The notes under the pieces were generated by a model, which did no database searches, had not been told where the DNA came from, and saw nothing but the letters and a program-made list of their open reading frames with translations. The translations under genes and the position numbers were made by a program. A stretch of 36,529 bases of DNA from Gemmatimonadota bacterium (lineage in GTDB: Bacteria > 4572-55 > J002), in contig RFFQ01000096.1 of NCBI GenBank assembly GCA_003697105.1, positions 1 through 36,529 of the forward strand. Reading direction: 5' to 3'. Below are positions 7,946 to 19,578 of the stretch, one piece after another; within the stretch, counting starts at the first letter, position 1; the number at the start of each line of letters is the position of its first letter.

Positions 7946-10900
7946 ATGAGTGTCGTACGTAAGCGTCCTCGGCGAGATTTTTCTCGTTTAAAGTCGGCGA
8001 TTGATATGCCAAACCTACTGGCGATCCAGATGGAGTCCTTTGAGCATTTTTTGCAAGGGCAAACCCATCCGGATGAGCGCCGAGATGAGGGGTTACAAGG
8101 TGTGTTTACGAGCATTTTCCCGATTAGTGACCCCAATGAAAATTTTACCTTGGAGTTTGTTCGATATACCTTGGGCGAACCGAAGTATACCGTTCAAGAG
8201 TGCCAAGAACGCGATGTAACTTATGCCGTTCCACTGAAAGTAACGCTCCGGTTGGTCATCCGCGAAACTGACAAATCTGAAAAACGCGTCAAGGATGTAA
8301 TCGAGCAAAATGTGTATCTGGGGGAGTTACCCATTATCACGGATAAGGGTACTTTTATCATTAATGGTGCTGAGAGGGTAATTGTCAGCCAATTGCACCG
8401 GTCGCCCGGGGTCTTCTTTGATGAAGAAATGCACCCGAAAGGCAAACGACTCTTTTCCTCACGGATTATCCCTTATCGCGGATCGTGGGTTCAGTTTAGT
8501 ATGGACATCAATGATGTCATGTATGTCCATATCGATAAACGGCGCAAAATTCCGGTAACCGTACTGCTGCGGGCACTGGGATATGCCACCGATGAGGTTT
8601 TACTGGATATTTTATGTTCAGAAACCATTCCGCTACATCAAATCTCCAAAACCGGAACGGTGCGGATTGAAGGGCGACGAACCGAAAAACTATTTGGGCG
8701 GATTATTACCGAAAATATTATAAATCCGGAAACCGATGAGGTTATTGCAGAAAAAGGAACACTGTTTGACGCCGATCACCTGGAAAAGATACGTGAAGCA
8801 AACGTTAAAGCGATTAAACTTCGGCTTTCAGACCAATCCCCGGCAATTGGCATGGTGGAAAATACGCTGAAAAAGGAGGGGGATGATTTTAAGTCCGAAG
8901 AAAAAGCATTGGAACGCATCTATAACTTATTGCGCCCCGGTGACCTCCCAAATATTGAAACCGCACGTCAACTGTTGGAACGCCTCTTTTTTAATCCCAA
9001 ACGTTACGACTTGGCAAAGGTTGGACGATATAAATTGAATCGCCGGCTCGGCTTGGATAATGTCGAATCGGCACATAATATCAAGAAAAAAGGCAAAGTC
9101 TCTGAAACATTGAGTGTTGAAGGGGAAATTCGGAATATCGAAGGTAATCCAGTCCAGAATGCGCAGGTTTCGATCACCTTTACCCGGCGGGATGCGAGCG
9201 GTACCGCCCAGTTTGGCCCCATTACAACCTATACGAATGCGGAAGGATACTATGAGTTTGAGACCCTACCCCAAGGAGATTATGCGATTACGGTCTCTTG
9301 CGAAGGTTACATTAATACCTCACTAACTGTTGAAAACGTAGAACAACCCTTGGAGATTAATTTCCGCCTCGACCAAACGATTCTGAGCCGGCGCGACTTT
9401 GTTGAAATTGTAAAGTATATGCTCCTGCTTCGTTCGGGTAAAGGTTTTGTTGATGATATTGACCATTTGGGTAACCGTCGAATCCGCAGCGTCGGTGAAC
9501 TTTTGGCAAACCAGTTTTCCATCGGTTTATCCCGAATGGCGCGGATCATCCGGGAAGGAATGACGCTCCATGATGCGGATAATATCACACCGTATGACCT
9601 GATTAATGTACGCACCGTGACCTCAGTTATTCAAAGTTTTTTTGGGTCGAGTCAATTATCACAATTCATGGATCAAACCAATCCCTTAGCTGAATTGACA
9701 CACAAACGGCGGTTGTCTGCGCTCGGACCCGGTGGTTTAACGCGAGAGCGCGCGAGCTTTGATGTTCGAGATGTGCATTATACCCATTATGGCCGGATGT
9801 GTCCGATTGAAACTCCAGAAGGACAAAACATTGGTCTGATTACTTCGATGAGTACCTATGCCCGCATCAATGAACATGGGTTTCTGGAAACGCCGTATCG
9901 TAAAGTGGTTGATGGACAGGTTTTGTCGGAAATCGAATACCTTTCGGCAGATAAAGAAGATTATTATGTGATTGCTGGGGCAAACACCAAAGTTGATGAG
10001 AACGGGATGTTTGTTGAGAGTGAAGTTATTGCACGGCATCGAGGGGATTTCAATTTTTATTCGCCCGATGAAATCCATTATATGGATGTCTCACCGAAAC
10101 AACTTGTGAGTGCGGCGGCGGCGCTGATCCCATTTTTAGAGCACGATGATGCAAACCGGGCGCTGATGGGGTCAAACATGCAACGCCAAGCGGTACCGTT
10201 GATGACCCCCCAATCTCCGGTGGTGGGTACTGGTATGGAGCAAAAAGTTGCGATTGATTCCAAAGCGGCGGTTGCCAGCGATGTGGATGGTGTCGTGGAA
10301 TACGTCAGCTCGGATACGATTCATATTCGCCCCGATGAACAGGAAGCACCCCGGAAAGTTCGATGGTTGGATATGGAACCCTCTTTGAAAACCTACCGCT
10401 TGACAAAATTCCGCCGTTCCAATCAGGATACGTGTATCAATCAACGCCCTATTGTGAAAGTTGGGCAACGCGTGAAAAAAGGACAACCCCTCGCAGATGG
10501 TCCCGCAACACAGTTCGGGGAATTAGCTTTGGGATCCAATGCGTTGGTGGCTTTTATGCCGTGGCGCGGTTACAATTTTGAAGATGCGATTGTGGTCAGC
10601 GAACGGGTTGTTTCCGGTGATAAGTTTACCTCAATCCATATCGAAGAATTTGATCTGGAAGTGCGCGATACGAAACGGGGTATGGAAGAAATTACGCGTG
10701 AAATCCCCAATGTTTCCGATGATGCACTCCGCAATTTGGATGAAGACGGTATTATTCGAGTGGGGGCCCATGTAAAAGCGGGTGACATCTTGGTCGGAAA
10801 AATCACGCCTAAAGGTGAAACGGAATTAACCCCGGAAGAGAATCTGTTGCGTGCTATCTTTGGTGAACGTGCGGGTGATGTTCGGGATGCCTCGCTAAAA

Positions 10901-12094
10901 GCACCTCCCGGCATGGATGGCATCGTCATTGATGTCAAAGTTTTTAGCCGCCGGGAACGGCATGATCGAGCCATCCGAACCGAAAAGAAAAAGATTGAAG
11001 AGATCAAAAGCATTTACCGCCACAAGTTAGGGGCGGTACTGGAACAACGCGATAATTTGCTTCACCAAATGAGTTCACTCTACCCGCTGGCAAATTCGTC
11101 CACATGGCAGAAAATCGAAAATGCGATTAGCGAAAAAGGGCAAAAACTCACCCAGAAATTGATCGATGGGCTTGAGTTTGAACGCTTGCGGGAACAAATT
11201 CAATTAGGTGGGGTTTTTGACCTTGATTTGGAAACCCGCCGCGAATTGAACGAACTGCTGATGAATGTGAATAGGGCTATCAGCGAAATTCAAAGCCAGT
11301 ATGAAAAAGAGGTTGATAAGATTACCCGCGGGGATGAGTTAGCGCCGGGTGTCTTGAAATTAGTTAAAGTGTACATTGCCCGCAAGCAAAAGCTCTCTGT
11401 CGGGGATAAAATGGCCGGGCGTCACGGTAACAAAGGTGTGGTTTCCAAAATTGTACCGGTTGAAGATATGCCTTATCTCGAAGATGGTCGTCCGGTGGAC
11501 GTGTTGTTGAATCCGCTAGGTGTGCCGTCCCGGATGAATGTGGGGCAAATTTTAGAAACTCACCTCGGCTGGGCAGGTGAACGCCTCGGGGTGAATTTCG
11601 CAACGAATGTATTTGATGGGGCTTCTATTGATCAGATTCAAGATTTGCTGGAAGAAGCCGGTCTGCCTCGAGATGGAAAAATGAGGCTCTTTGATGGTCG
11701 CACCGGAGAACCCTTCGACCTGAAAGTGACGGTCGGGGTGATGTACATGATGAAACTGGATCACTTAGTGGATGATAAAATCCATGCCCGATCTATTGGA
11801 CCGTACTCGCTGGTGACCCAACAGCCGTTGGGAGGTAAAGCACAGTTCGGTGGGCAACGGTTTGGCGAAATGGAGGTCTGGGCATTGGAGGCATACGGGG
11901 CCGCATATACCCTGCAAGAACTACTGACGGTCAAGAGTGATGATGTGTATGGGCGTTCCCGAATTTATGAAGCCATTGTCAAAGGTGATAATCCCCCAGA
12001 ACCGGGTATCCCAGAATCATTTAATGTGCTGGTGAAAGAGCTTCAAAGTCTTGCTCTCGATGTCGAATTGATCACGGACGACGAAGAAGAATAA
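7946..12094 (+). CDS. rpoB: RNA polymerase beta subunit with an inserted CarboxypepD_reg-like domain
   Basis: This is the beta subunit of the core RNA polymerase, 1382 residues. Conserved landmarks are present: LNRRLGL (365-370), [17 protein letters not shown] (from 502), the rifampicin region with [13 protein letters not shown] starting at 565, and [11 protein letters not shown] in the active-centre region. Asp576, His586 and Ser591 correspond to the Escherichia coli rifampicin residues Asp516, His526 and Ser531 and are wild type. A long, probably helical flap insert lies at about 1009-1125, as in many Gram-negative bacteria. The oddity is residues about 372-478: instead of a linker of some 10-15 residues there is an in-frame beta-rich domain resembling carboxypeptidase-regulatory-like domains. 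Reading frame and base use continue unchanged across it. GGAAGG precedes the ATG. rpoC follows after an 87-base spacer. Confidence 0.98.
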   Translation: MSVVRKRPRRDFSRLKSAIDMPNLLAIQMESFEHFLQGQTHPDERRDEGLQGVFTSIFPISDPNENFTLEFVRYTLGEPKYTVQECQERDVTYAVPLKVTLRLVIRETDKSEKRVKDVIEQNVYLGELPIITDKGTFIINGAERVIVSQLHRSPGVFFDEEMHPKGKRLFSSRIIPYRGSWVQFSMDINDVMYVHIDKRRKIPVTVLLRALGYATDEVLLDILCSETIPLHQISKTGTVRIEGRRTEKLFGRIITENIINPETDEVIAEKGTLFDADHLEKIREANVKAIKLRLSDQSPAIGMVENTLKKEGDDFKSEEKALERIYNLLRPGDLPNIETARQLLERLFFNPKRYDLAKVGRYKLNRRLGLDNVESAHNIKKKGKVSETLSVEGEIRNIEGNPVQNAQVSITFTRRDASGTAQFGPITTYTNAEGYYEFETLPQGDYAITVSCEGYINTSLTVENVEQPLEINFRLDQTILSRRDFVEIVKYMLLLRSGKGFVDDIDHLGNRRIRSVGELLANQFSIGLSRMARIIREGMTLHDADNITPYDLINVRTVTSVIQSFFGSSQLSQFMDQTNPLAELTHKRRLSALGPGGLTRERASFDVRDVHYTHYGRMCPIETPEGQNIGLITSMSTYARINEHGFLETPYRKVVDGQVLSEIEYLSADKEDYYVIAGANTKVDENGMFVESEVIARHRGDFNFYSPDEIHYMDVSPKQLVSAAAALIPFLEHDDANRALMGSNMQRQAVPLMTPQSPVVGTGMEQKVAIDSKAAVASDVDGVVEYVSSDTIHIRPDEQEAPRKVRWLDMEPSLKTYRLTKFRRSNQDTCINQRPIVKVGQRVKKGQPLADGPATQFGELALGSNALVAFMPWRGYNFEDAIVVSERVVSGDKFTSIHIEEFDLEVRDTKRGMEEITREIPNVSDDALRNLDEDGIIRVGAHVKAGDILVGKITPKGETELTPEENLLRAIFGERAGDVRDASLKAPPGMDGIVIDVKVFSRRERHDRAIRTEKKKIEEIKSIYRHKLGAVLEQRDNLLHQMSSLYPLANSSTWQKIENAISEKGQKLTQKLIDGLEFERLREQIQLGGVFDLDLETRRELNELLMNVNRAISEIQSQYEKEVDKITRGDELAPGVLKLVKVYIARKQKLSVGDKMAGRHGNKGVVSKIVPVEDMPYLEDGRPVDVLLNPLGVPSRMNVGQILETHLGWAGERLGVNFATNVFDGASIDQIQDLLEEAGLPRDGKMRLFDGRTGEPFDLKVTVGVMYMMKLDHLVDDKIHARSIGPYSLVTQQPLGGKAQFGGQRFGEMEVWALEAYGAAYTLQELLTVKSDDVYGRSRIYEAIVKGDNPPEPGIPESFNVLVKELQSLALDVELITDDEEE
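9107..9370 (+). other. CarboxypepD_reg-like (Ig-fold) domain inserted in RpoB
   Basis: Residues 388-475 of RpoB read like a carboxypeptidase-regulatory-like beta-sandwich. They begin with [20 protein letters not shown] (391-410), continue with a [19 protein letters not shown] segment (428-446), then TVSCEGYI, and end in an alternating hydrophobic strand (LEINFRL). The G-x-P-V-x-x-A-x-V, T-x-A-E-G-Y-Y-x-F and L-P-x-G-D-Y patterns are hallmarks of that family, which is best known from secreted and outer-membrane proteins. Normal beta-subunit sequence resumes at [15 protein letters not shown] (479 onward). The family call is by pattern recognition only. A role in binding a partner protein or nucleic acid at the polymerase surface is speculation. 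Confidence 0.8.
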
Positions 12095-12099
12095 TTAAC

Positions 12100-12166
12100 G
12101 ATTTCGGATTTGGGTAACCGGATTACCGGCATTTGGCTGCTGATCCCAAATCCGCCATCCGAAATC
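12100..12166 (+). promoter_or_regulatory. stem-loop with alternative pairings in the rpoB-rpoC spacer
   Basis: The left arm at 12100-12114 (GATTTCGGATTTGGG) can pair in two overlapping ways: with 12145-12154 (CCCAAATCCG) or with 12157-12166 (ATCCGAAATC). A combined fold gives 15 bp with a 7-base bulge on the right side. An inner CCGG-ATTA-CCGG mini-hairpin sits in the loop. The structure ends four bases before the rpoC ribosome binding site (12170-12176). It has no T tract and so looks like a translational or RNA-stability element, not a terminator. Confidence 0.55.
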
Positions 12167-12181
12167 AGCAAGGAGGTTTTC

Positions 12182-15100
12182 GTGCAAGGACGAAATCAAA
12201 ATCTTTCCGAATTTTCAGCGATACGGCTACGGTTGGCGTCTCCCGATGTTATCCGTGAGCAATCCTTTGGTGAAGTGACCAAACCGGAAACTATTAATTA
12301 CCGGTCTTTCAAGCCGGAACGGGATGGGCTGTTTTGTGAACGCATTTTCGGCCCAGTGAAAGATTGGGAATGTAGCTGTGGGAAATATAAACGGATGCGC
12401 TATCGGGGCGTTATCTGTGACCGCTGCGGTGTGGAAGTAACGCTTTCCAAAGTGCGCCGGGAACGCTTGGGACATATCGATTTAGCCGTTCCAGTGGCTC
12501 ATATCTGGTATGTCAAGGGATTACCGAGTCGCGTGGGGAACCTGCTGGATATGTCCGTGCGGGATTTGGAGCGCGTTCTATATTATGAATCCTATTATGT
12601 GATTGACCCCGGTGAGATCGAGGGGATTGCTGCCGGCGAACTGTTGAGCGAAGATGAGTACTACGAACTTTCCCAACAATATGATTATCGGTTGGAAGAA
12701 TACGGGTTTGTCGCCGAAATGGGTGCCCCGGCGTTGAAAAAAATGTTACAAGCCATCAATTTGGAAGAATTGGCGACAGACCTTCAGGCGCGCTTGGGAG
12801 TGGAATCCTCAGAACAACAAAAGAAAAAAATACTGAAACGGCTTAAGATTGTAAAGTCCTTCTTGGATTCTGGTAACACCCCAGAAGAACGAAACAAGCC
12901 GGAATGGATGATCTTAGAAATGATTCCGGTGATTCCCCCTGATTTGCGCCCGTTGGTCGCATTGGAAGGTGGGCGGTTTGCCACCTCGGACTTAAATGAC
13001 TTGTATCGCCGGGTGATAAACCGGAATAACCGCTTGAAAAAATTGATTGAAATCCAAGCGCCCGAAGTCATCTTGCGCAATGAAAAACGGATGCTACAAG
13101 AAGCTGTGGATGCGCTCTTTGATAATGGACGCCGGTCGCGGGCGGTTCGTGGACATGGGAATCGTCCCCTGAAATCCCTCTCAGAAATGTTAAAAGGAAA
13201 GCAAGGGCGTTTCCGTCAAAACTTGCTTGGAAAACGGGTGGACTACTCCGGCCGTTCTGTAATCGTAGTGGGTCCCGAACTCGAAATGCACCAATGCGGG
13301 TTACCCAAAGCGATGGCGCTAGAATTGTTTAAGCCCTTTATTATCCGTCAGTTGGAAAGTAAAGGACACGTCCAAACGGTGAAAAGTGCGAAACGGTTGG
13401 TCGAACGAGAAACCACAGAAGTATGGGATATTTTAGAGGAGATTATTGCCGATCACCCCGTGTTTCTGAATCGTGCTCCTACATTGCACCGTTTGGGGAT
13501 TCAAGCATTTGAACCTGTTTTAGTGGAAGGAAAAGCGATTCGATTGCACCCTTTGGTTTGTGCGGCGTTCAATGCGGACTTTGACGGGGATCAGATGGCG
13601 GTTCATGTGCCGTTAGGATTTGAAGCCCAATTGGAAGCGCGGGTGCTAATGCTTTCCACTTTTAACATTTTATCCCCAGCAAACGGCCGTCCATTGGCAA
13701 CGCCCAGCCAAGATATTGTTATTGGACCTCACTATATGACCAAAATTCGGAAAGGTGGGAAAGGCGAAGGGCGTATTTTTGCCTCCACAGATGAAGCGGT
13801 GATGGCTCATGCCCAAAATCTAGTCGAATTACATTCGCGGATTAAAATCAAGGGTATTAACGTGATCAAGGAAGACCCCTCGTGGACGGAAAATGAGATG
13901 CGTGACCCCAATGCGTGGCAAGATTATACAACCGTCGGGCGCGTTCTCTTTAATCAGATTATCCCAGAGGGTATTTCTTTTCAAAATAAGGAATTGAAAA
14001 AGAAGGAATTAGCTGCGTTGGTTGGGGATGTTTACCGGCAATATGGGCCCATTCGCACCGCACAATTTCTTGACCGGCTCAAGGAAATCGGTTTTGAGTA
14101 TGCCACCCGTTGTGGTTTAACCGTCGGGGTGGAAGATATGATTATTCCGGAAACAAAACAGGCTCTCATTGATAAAGCTCGCACCGAAATCGAGGAAATT
14201 CAGCGCCAATATGATCGGGGTGTGATTACCGATGGGGAACGTTATAATAAAGTGATTGATACGTGGACCCATACCACTTCCGACGTCGCCAAGGAAATGT
14301 TTCGGGAGATGGAACTCAGCTACGATGGGTTTAATCCGATCTACATGATGGCGGACTCCGGTGCGCGGGGTAGTCGCGAACAGGTACGCCAGTTAGCGGG
14401 TATGCGAGGCCTGATGGCAAAACCGCAAAAGAAAATTACGGGCTCCGTTGGGGAAATCATCGAAACACCGATCCTTTCAAGTTTCCGTGAAGGGTTAACC
14501 GTGTTGGAATACTTTATCTCCACACATGGTGCGCGAAAAGGGTTGGCAGATACCGCCCTGAAAACCGCAGATGCGGGGTATTTAACGCGTCGTTTGGTAG
14601 ATGTGGCTCAGGATGCCATTATCACCGAAGAAGATTGCGGCACGGTGCGCGGGATTGACCGGATGGCGTTAAAAGAAGGGGAAGAAGTGATTGTCCCCCT
14701 TAAAGACCGAATTTTAGGCCGGGTTGCCTTGGATGATGTTGTTGACCCCATTACGGATGAAATTATTGTCAACGCCGGTACCGAAATTGACGAAACCGCG
14801 GCAAATATGATTGAAGATGCCAATATCGAACGGGTCCGTATTCGTTCCGTGCTGACCTGTGAAACCCGGCGAGGTATCTGTGTGAAATGCTATGGTCGCA
14901 ATTTAGCCACCGGTCGCATGGTTGAAGTTGGTGAGGCTGTTGGGATTATCGCGGCACAAAGTATTGGTGAACCGGGTACCCAATTGACCTTGCGGACGTT
15001 CCACATCGGGGGTACGGCGGCACGGATTGCGGCGCAATCGCAAAAAACGGTTAAAAGTGCCGGGAAAATCACTTATGAACAGCTTGATACCGTGACCAAT

Positions 15101-16360
15101 AAAGCCGGAAAGACGGTAGCAATTACTCGGAATGGGGTTTTAGTTTTAACTGACCGGAATGGGCGTGAATCCCGTTATGCCGTACCCTATGGGGCCATGG
15201 TGATGGTGTCAGATGGGCAAGATGTTGGAAAAAATCAAGTTATTTTTGAATGGGACCCTTACGCCGACTTGATTCTGGCTGATATTTCCGGTGAAGTCCG
15301 TTTTGTGGATATTGAAGAGGGTATCACAGTCCGAGAGGAATTGGATGAAAGCACGGGGCTTCGTCAGATGGTGATTGTGGAAGACCGGGAGCGCCAAAAA
15401 CACCCCCATATCCAAATTATGGTGAATGGTGAACGCCAACGTAATTACGCGATTCCCATCGGGGCTCATATCTTGGTGCATGACGGTGATAAGATTTCGG
15501 CAGGTGACCTGCTGGTTAAAATCCCCGGTGGGGTAACGAAAACACGAGACATCACCGGTGGTTTACCCCGTGTGGCAGAGCTTTTTGAAGCCCGGAAACC
15601 GAAAGATTGCGCGGTTGTTACCGAAGTTGACGGACGGGTGGTTTTCGGTGACATTGTTCGAGGTATGCGTAAGATCATCATCCAAACGGAGAATGAACTG
15701 GAGGATGGCACTAAGGAAGAACGCGTTTACCATGTCCCTTACGGAAAACACTTGCGGGTTCATGAAGGTGATAGGGTGGAAGCCGGAATGCGCCTATCCG
15801 AGGGTCCCGTAAATCCGCACGATATTTTACGCATTAAGGGTGAATTTGAAGTTCAGGAATATCTGTTGAATGAAATTCAAGAAGTTTACCGGTTGCAAGG
15901 CGTTGGGATTAACGACAAGCATATCGGGGTGATTGTTCGCCAAATGTTGCAAAAAGTCCAGATTGAAAATGCCGGTGATACCAACTTTCTAGAAGGTGAA
16001 CGGGTAGATAAATTCACGTTTCGTGAAGAAAACGAAAAAGTAATGGCTCAAGGTGGGGTGCCGGCAACTGCCCAACCGGTGTTGCTGGGAATCACCAAAG
16101 CCGCACTCTCCACCGAAAGTTTCGTTTCTGCGGCATCATTTCAAGAGACCACCCGGGTATTGACCGAAGCTGCCATTGAAGGGCGCCGGGATAATCTGCT
16201 GGGATTGATGGAAAACGTTATTATGGGTCATCTGATTCCGGCAGGTACAGGGGTTGGAATGTACCGTTCAGCAAAAATCGTGGAGAAAAATGTGGCTCCC
16301 GTCGAACCTGCCCCATCCGGTGGTAGTGATCTCTCAATAAAAAATGTGAGTGAACCATAA
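12182..16360 (+). CDS. rpoC: RNA polymerase beta-prime subunit
   Basis: This is the catalytic large subunit, 1392 residues from the chosen start. The N-terminal zinc finger begins [20 protein letters not shown]. The Mg-binding motif NADFDGD has Asp466, Asp468 and Asp470. The second zinc site is Cys819, Cys893, Cys900 and Cys903. The trigger loop begins at LRTFHIGGT (937-945) and is interrupted by an insert of about 170 residues (about 948-1120) corresponding to SI3 of Gram-negative polymerases. The sequence resumes at [17 protein letters not shown]. The frame is open from an ATG at 12110, but that region is the spacer hairpin. The GTG at 12182 has AAGGAGG five bases upstream, and the protein then begins in the normal place, so GTG is the start. 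Confidence 0.97.
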   Translation: MQGRNQNLSEFSAIRLRLASPDVIREQSFGEVTKPETINYRSFKPERDGLFCERIFGPVKDWECSCGKYKRMRYRGVICDRCGVEVTLSKVRRERLGHIDLAVPVAHIWYVKGLPSRVGNLLDMSVRDLERVLYYESYYVIDPGEIEGIAAGELLSEDEYYELSQQYDYRLEEYGFVAEMGAPALKKMLQAINLEELATDLQARLGVESSEQQKKKILKRLKIVKSFLDSGNTPEERNKPEWMILEMIPVIPPDLRPLVALEGGRFATSDLNDLYRRVINRNNRLKKLIEIQAPEVILRNEKRMLQEAVDALFDNGRRSRAVRGHGNRPLKSLSEMLKGKQGRFRQNLLGKRVDYSGRSVIVVGPELEMHQCGLPKAMALELFKPFIIRQLESKGHVQTVKSAKRLVERETTEVWDILEEIIADHPVFLNRAPTLHRLGIQAFEPVLVEGKAIRLHPLVCAAFNADFDGDQMAVHVPLGFEAQLEARVLMLSTFNILSPANGRPLATPSQDIVIGPHYMTKIRKGGKGEGRIFASTDEAVMAHAQNLVELHSRIKIKGINVIKEDPSWTENEMRDPNAWQDYTTVGRVLFNQIIPEGISFQNKELKKKELAALVGDVYRQYGPIRTAQFLDRLKEIGFEYATRCGLTVGVEDMIIPETKQALIDKARTEIEEIQRQYDRGVITDGERYNKVIDTWTHTTSDVAKEMFREMELSYDGFNPIYMMADSGARGSREQVRQLAGMRGLMAKPQKKITGSVGEIIETPILSSFREGLTVLEYFISTHGARKGLADTALKTADAGYLTRRLVDVAQDAIITEEDCGTVRGIDRMALKEGEEVIVPLKDRILGRVALDDVVDPITDEIIVNAGTEIDETAANMIEDANIERVRIRSVLTCETRRGICVKCYGRNLATGRMVEVGEAVGIIAAQSIGEPGTQLTLRTFHIGGTAARIAAQSQKTVKSAGKITYEQLDTVTNKAGKTVAITRNGVLVLTDRNGRESRYAVPYGAMVMVSDGQDVGKNQVIFEWDPYADLILADISGEVRFVDIEEGITVREELDESTGLRQMVIVEDRERQKHPHIQIMVNGERQRNYAIPIGAHILVHDGDKISAGDLLVKIPGGVTKTRDITGGLPRVAELFEARKPKDCAVVTEVDGRVVFGDIVRGMRKIIIQTENELEDGTKEERVYHVPYGKHLRVHEGDRVEAGMRLSEGPVNPHDILRIKGEFEVQEYLLNEIQEVYRLQGVGINDKHIGVIVRQMLQKVQIENAGDTNFLEGERVDKFTFREENEKVMAQGGVPATAQPVLLGITKAALSTESFVSAASFQETTRVLTEAAIEGRRDNLLGLMENVIMGHLIPAGTGVGMYRSAKIVEKNVAPVEPAPSGGSDLSIKNVSEP

Positions 16361-16456
16361 TTTTGATGATTTATATGCGGTTTAAGGTGTAAGTTACTGA
16401 TCTTGAATGGGTTAAATGGTTTTCCAGCGGGGGCATTAAGTCCTTCAAAAAAATGC

Positions 16457-16485
16457 TTGACTTTACTTGCCTGTCGCACTATCTT
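16457..16485 (+). promoter_or_regulatory. promoter for the str operon (rpsL-rpsG-fusA-tuf)
   Basis: TTGACT (16457-16462) and TATCTT (16480-16485) are separated by exactly 17 bases, matching 5 of 6 and 4 of 6 consensus positions. Transcription would begin near 16492, giving a leader of about 36 bases before rpsL. The rest of the 167-base rpoC-rpsL spacer shows no clear terminator, so read-through from rpoBC is also likely. Confidence 0.6.
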
Positions 16486-16527
16486 TGGCAACCCGTTTGA
16501 CTTAAATTATTTTTTTATGAGGAAGAT

Positions 16528-16899
16528 ATGCCTACGATAAATCAGCTAGTTAGGAAAGGTCGCAAAGCGATTAAGAAGAAAACTTCGGCGCCGGCTTTGA
16601 AAGGGTGTCCCCAGAAGCGGGGCGTTTGCACTCGGGTGTACACCTCTACACCGAAAAAGCCGAATTCGGCGCTTCGTAAAGTTGCTCGGGTCCGCTTAAC
16701 AAATGGGGTTGAAGTTACCGCGTATATCCCCGGGGAAGGGCATAACTTGCAGGAGCACTCTATTGTGCTGATTCGTGGAGGACGTGTGAAAGATTTACCC
16801 GGAGTACGTTACCACATTATTCGGGGTGCTTTGGATTCCAGTGGCGTCAATAATCGTAAGCAGAGTCGTTCGAAATACGGTACGAAAAGACCTAAGTAA
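16528..16899 (+). CDS. rpsL: ribosomal protein uS12
   Basis: S12 sits at the decoding centre and contributes to accuracy. The 123 residues contain [11 protein letters not shown] and [13 protein letters not shown]. The lysines in these two loops, whose replacement gives streptomycin resistance in other bacteria, are unchanged. The Asp of VKDLPG is the usual methylthiolation target in some lineages. GAGGAAG precedes the ATG at good distance. First gene of the str operon. Confidence 0.98.
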   Translation: MPTINQLVRKGRKAIKKKTSAPALKGCPQKRGVCTRVYTSTPKKPNSALRKVARVRLTNGVEVTAYIPGEGHNLQEHSIVLIRGGRVKDLPGVRYHIIRGALDSSGVNNRKQSRSKYGTKRPK

Positions 16900-16916
16900 G
16901 ATCAAAAGAGGAAGGT

Positions 16917-17387
16917 ATGTCGAGGAAACGAGCCGCTGAAAAGCGACAATTATTACCAGACCCCAAATATCACGATGTCATGGTCACTCGCTTTATTAAC
17001 AATGTAACTAAGCGAGGGAAAAAGAGTGTGGCGGAACGTAGTTTTTACGCCGCGCTGGATTTGATCGAAGCCCGTACGGGTCAACAAGGTCTGGCAGTAT
17101 TTAAAAAAGCAATTGATAATGTCAAACCGATAGTTGAAGTCCGTTCTCGCCGGATCGGGGGCTCCACGTATCAAGTCCCCACCGAAGTTCGGCCCGACCG
17201 CCAGATTTCTCTGGCGATCCGGTGGTTAATTACCTATTCTAATGCCCGTTCTGAACGTACCTTAGCGGAACGGTTAGCAGGAGAATTTATTGCCGCATCC
17301 AAAGGTGAAGGCGCTTCCATCAAAAAACGGGAAGATACGCACCGCATGGCGGAGGCAAATAAAGCCTTCTCACATTACCGTTGGTAG
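16917..17387 (+). CDS. rpsG: ribosomal protein uS7
   Basis: S7 nucleates assembly of the 30S head and contacts E-site tRNA. The 156 residues match the family, with the conserved [20 protein letters not shown] and the C-terminal [20 protein letters not shown]. It follows rpsL by 17 bases with GAGGAAG before the ATG. In Escherichia coli S7 represses the str operon from the rpsL-rpsG spacer. This spacer is too short for such a site. Confidence 0.98.
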   Translation: MSRKRAAEKRQLLPDPKYHDVMVTRFINNVTKRGKKSVAERSFYAALDLIEARTGQQGLAVFKKAIDNVKPIVEVRSRRIGGSTYQVPTEVRPDRQISLAIRWLITYSNARSERTLAERLAGEFIAASKGEGASIKKREDTHRMAEANKAFSHYRW

Positions 17388-17427
17388 TGCAATTTCTCTT
17401 CACACCCGATGATACTGTGGTTTCATC

Positions 17428-19518
17428 ATGAGACATTTTCCTTTGGAGCGATTGCGTAACATCGGGATTATGGCGCATATCGACGCCGGTAAAACGACCA
17501 CCACAGAACGAATATTGTATTATTCCGGTATGATTCATCGACCGGGAAATGTTGATGATGGCTCAACCGTCACCGATTGGATGGAACAAGAAAAAGAGCG
17601 AGGTATTACGATTACCTCTGCCGCCATCTCCTGCTTTTGGGCAGATCACAAAATCAACATTATTGATACCCCCGGGCATGTTGATTTTACGGTTGAAGTT
17701 GAACGTTCTTTGAGAGTGTTAGATGGTGCTGTTGTTGTCTTGTGCGGGGTTTCGGGGGTGGAACCGCAATCGGAGACCGTCTGGCATCAAGCAGATCGCT
17801 ATAATGTACCACGAATCGCTTATATAAATAAGCTTGACCGGGTAGGGGCAAATTTTGATGCTGCCGTTGCTTCTATTGTGGAACGATTGGGCGCTAACCC
17901 GGTTCGGTTGCAACTTCCCATTTTTGAGAAGGATGAATTTACCGGCATTATCGATTTGATCGAAGAGAAAGCGATCTTTTACGACGAGACCTCTTTAGGA
18001 CGGAAGTATAGCGTTCAGGACGTACCGCTGGAATTTTTAGAGTCCGTAGAGTTGTACCGTGAAGAAATGCTCGACGCAATTTCATTATATGATGATGAAA
18101 TGACAGAGCATTATCTGGAAATCGAGAATCATCATCTGCTAAATAAAGATTTGATTCGTCGAGCTATACGAAAGGGTACGATTTCCTGCCAAATTGTCCC
18201 GGTAATGTGTGGGTCATCCTTTAAGTATAAGGGCGTTCAACCGTTGCTTGATGGTATTATTCAATATTTACCCTCCCCGTTAGATGTTCCGCCAGTAAAA
18301 GGGATTCACCCGACGACGCAGATTGAACTTGTTCGGGAAACGGATGATAGCCAGCCGTTGACGGCACTTGCCTTCAAAATTATGGCAGACTCTTACGTCG
18401 GTAAATTAACGTTTTTGCGTATTTATTCAGGCTCTTTGAAGGTGGGCGATTCCGTGCTGAATCCCCGGACTGGAAAAACATCGCGGGTGGGTCGATTGCT
18501 TGAGATGAAAGCGAACCAGCGTACGAATGTGGAGCAAGCCTTAGCAGGTGATATTGTGGCTGCCGTTGGGTTGCGCGATTTTGCTACGGGAGATACCTTG
18601 TGTCTGCCCCAAGACCCTATCGTTCTGGAGAGTATGTCTTTCCCTGATCCCGTAGTCTTCACCGCGGTTGAACCGAAGACGAAAGCGGATGAAGAGAAGC
18701 TACAACAAACATTGCTCCAATTTGCTGAAGAAGACCCCAGTTTTCATGTCTCTATCGATAACGATACGGGTCAAACCTTAATTTCTGGGATGGGGGAACT
18801 TCATCTCGATGTTATTATTGACCGGATGGTGCGGGAATATAACGTTAATGTGAATGTAGGGCGTCCGCAGGTTGCTTATAAGGAATCCATTTTGGCTACG
18901 GCGGAAAGCACCGGTATATTTGAGCGGCAGGTCTCAAATAAAAATATGTTTGCTCAAGTCACATTGCGTGTTCGGCCATTAGAACGCGGCGCAGGATTCA
19001 CGTTTGATTCTGAAGTATCGGATGACATCATTCCGGGCATGTTTCTTCCGGCGATCCAAAAAGGTGTTCAGGACTCTTTGTCAAATGGTGTTTTGGCAAG
19101 TTATCCCCTGACCGATGTCGGGGTTACGGTCATCGACGGGGTGTACCGGGAGCTTGAATCGACAGAATTAGCCTATACGGTTGCCGGTTCTGTTGCGTTT
19201 CGACAGGCATTAAACCAAGCACACCCGGTCTTGTTGGAGCCGGTCATGGATGTGGAAGTGATGGTTCCTGAAGAATATGTGGGGGATGTTATTTCCGATT
19301 TGAACTCGCGGCGGGGGCGTATCCTAAATATTAGCGACCGCAATAATGTGAAGTTGGTTTCAGCAGATGTAGCACTTTCCGAAATGTTTGGGTATGCGAC
19401 CGCATTGCGGTCTTTAACTCAAGGGCGAGCGGTTTATTCCATGGAATTTAAATCTTACGATGTTGTTCCTGAGCAAATACAGAATTCTATCATCAACAAA
19501 TTTACAGGCAATTATTAA
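17428..19518 (+). CDS. fusA: translation elongation factor G
   Basis: EF-G is the GTPase that drives translocation and, with RRF, ribosome recycling. The 696 residues show the P-loop [12 protein letters not shown], switch [16 protein letters not shown], switch [19 protein letters not shown] and INKLDR (the NKxD motif with Leu in place of the usual Met). The later domains are also recognisable: [14 protein letters not shown], and a domain IV/V region with [19 protein letters not shown] and [15 protein letters not shown]. No clear Shine-Dalgarno sequence precedes the ATG, unusual for a gene expected to be highly expressed. The start is nevertheless fixed by the [12 protein letters not shown] motif close to the N-terminus. 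Confidence 0.97.
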   Translation: MRHFPLERLRNIGIMAHIDAGKTTTTERILYYSGMIHRPGNVDDGSTVTDWMEQEKERGITITSAAISCFWADHKINIIDTPGHVDFTVEVERSLRVLDGAVVVLCGVSGVEPQSETVWHQADRYNVPRIAYINKLDRVGANFDAAVASIVERLGANPVRLQLPIFEKDEFTGIIDLIEEKAIFYDETSLGRKYSVQDVPLEFLESVELYREEMLDAISLYDDEMTEHYLEIENHHLLNKDLIRRAIRKGTISCQIVPVMCGSSFKYKGVQPLLDGIIQYLPSPLDVPPVKGIHPTTQIELVRETDDSQPLTALAFKIMADSYVGKLTFLRIYSGSLKVGDSVLNPRTGKTSRVGRLLEMKANQRTNVEQALAGDIVAAVGLRDFATGDTLCLPQDPIVLESMSFPDPVVFTAVEPKTKADEEKLQQTLLQFAEEDPSFHVSIDNDTGQTLISGMGELHLDVIIDRMVREYNVNVNVGRPQVAYKESILATAESTGIFERQVSNKNMFAQVTLRVRPLERGAGFTFDSEVSDDIIPGMFLPAIQKGVQDSLSNGVLASYPLTDVGVTVIDGVYRELESTELAYTVAGSVAFRQALNQAHPVLLEPVMDVEVMVPEEYVGDVISDLNSRRGRILNISDRNNVKLVSADVALSEMFGYATALRSLTQGRAVYSMEFKSYDVVPEQIQNSIINKFTGNY

Positions 19519-19578
19519 CGACTTCAACTACCATTTATGGTAACATTAGTTAATTTCTCTTAAGGAGGATATTTCAAA

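Noticed and set aside
12110-12181. N-terminal extension of RpoC by 24 residues.
   Set aside because: The extension is translated from the spacer hairpin and does not resemble beta-prime. The GTG at 12182 has a near-perfect ribosome binding site.
19526-19550. Short interrupted palindrome (TACCAT-TT-ATGGTA) between fusA and tuf.
   Set aside because: The central loop would be only two bases, there is no T tract and the stem is short; probably chance in an AT-rich spacer.
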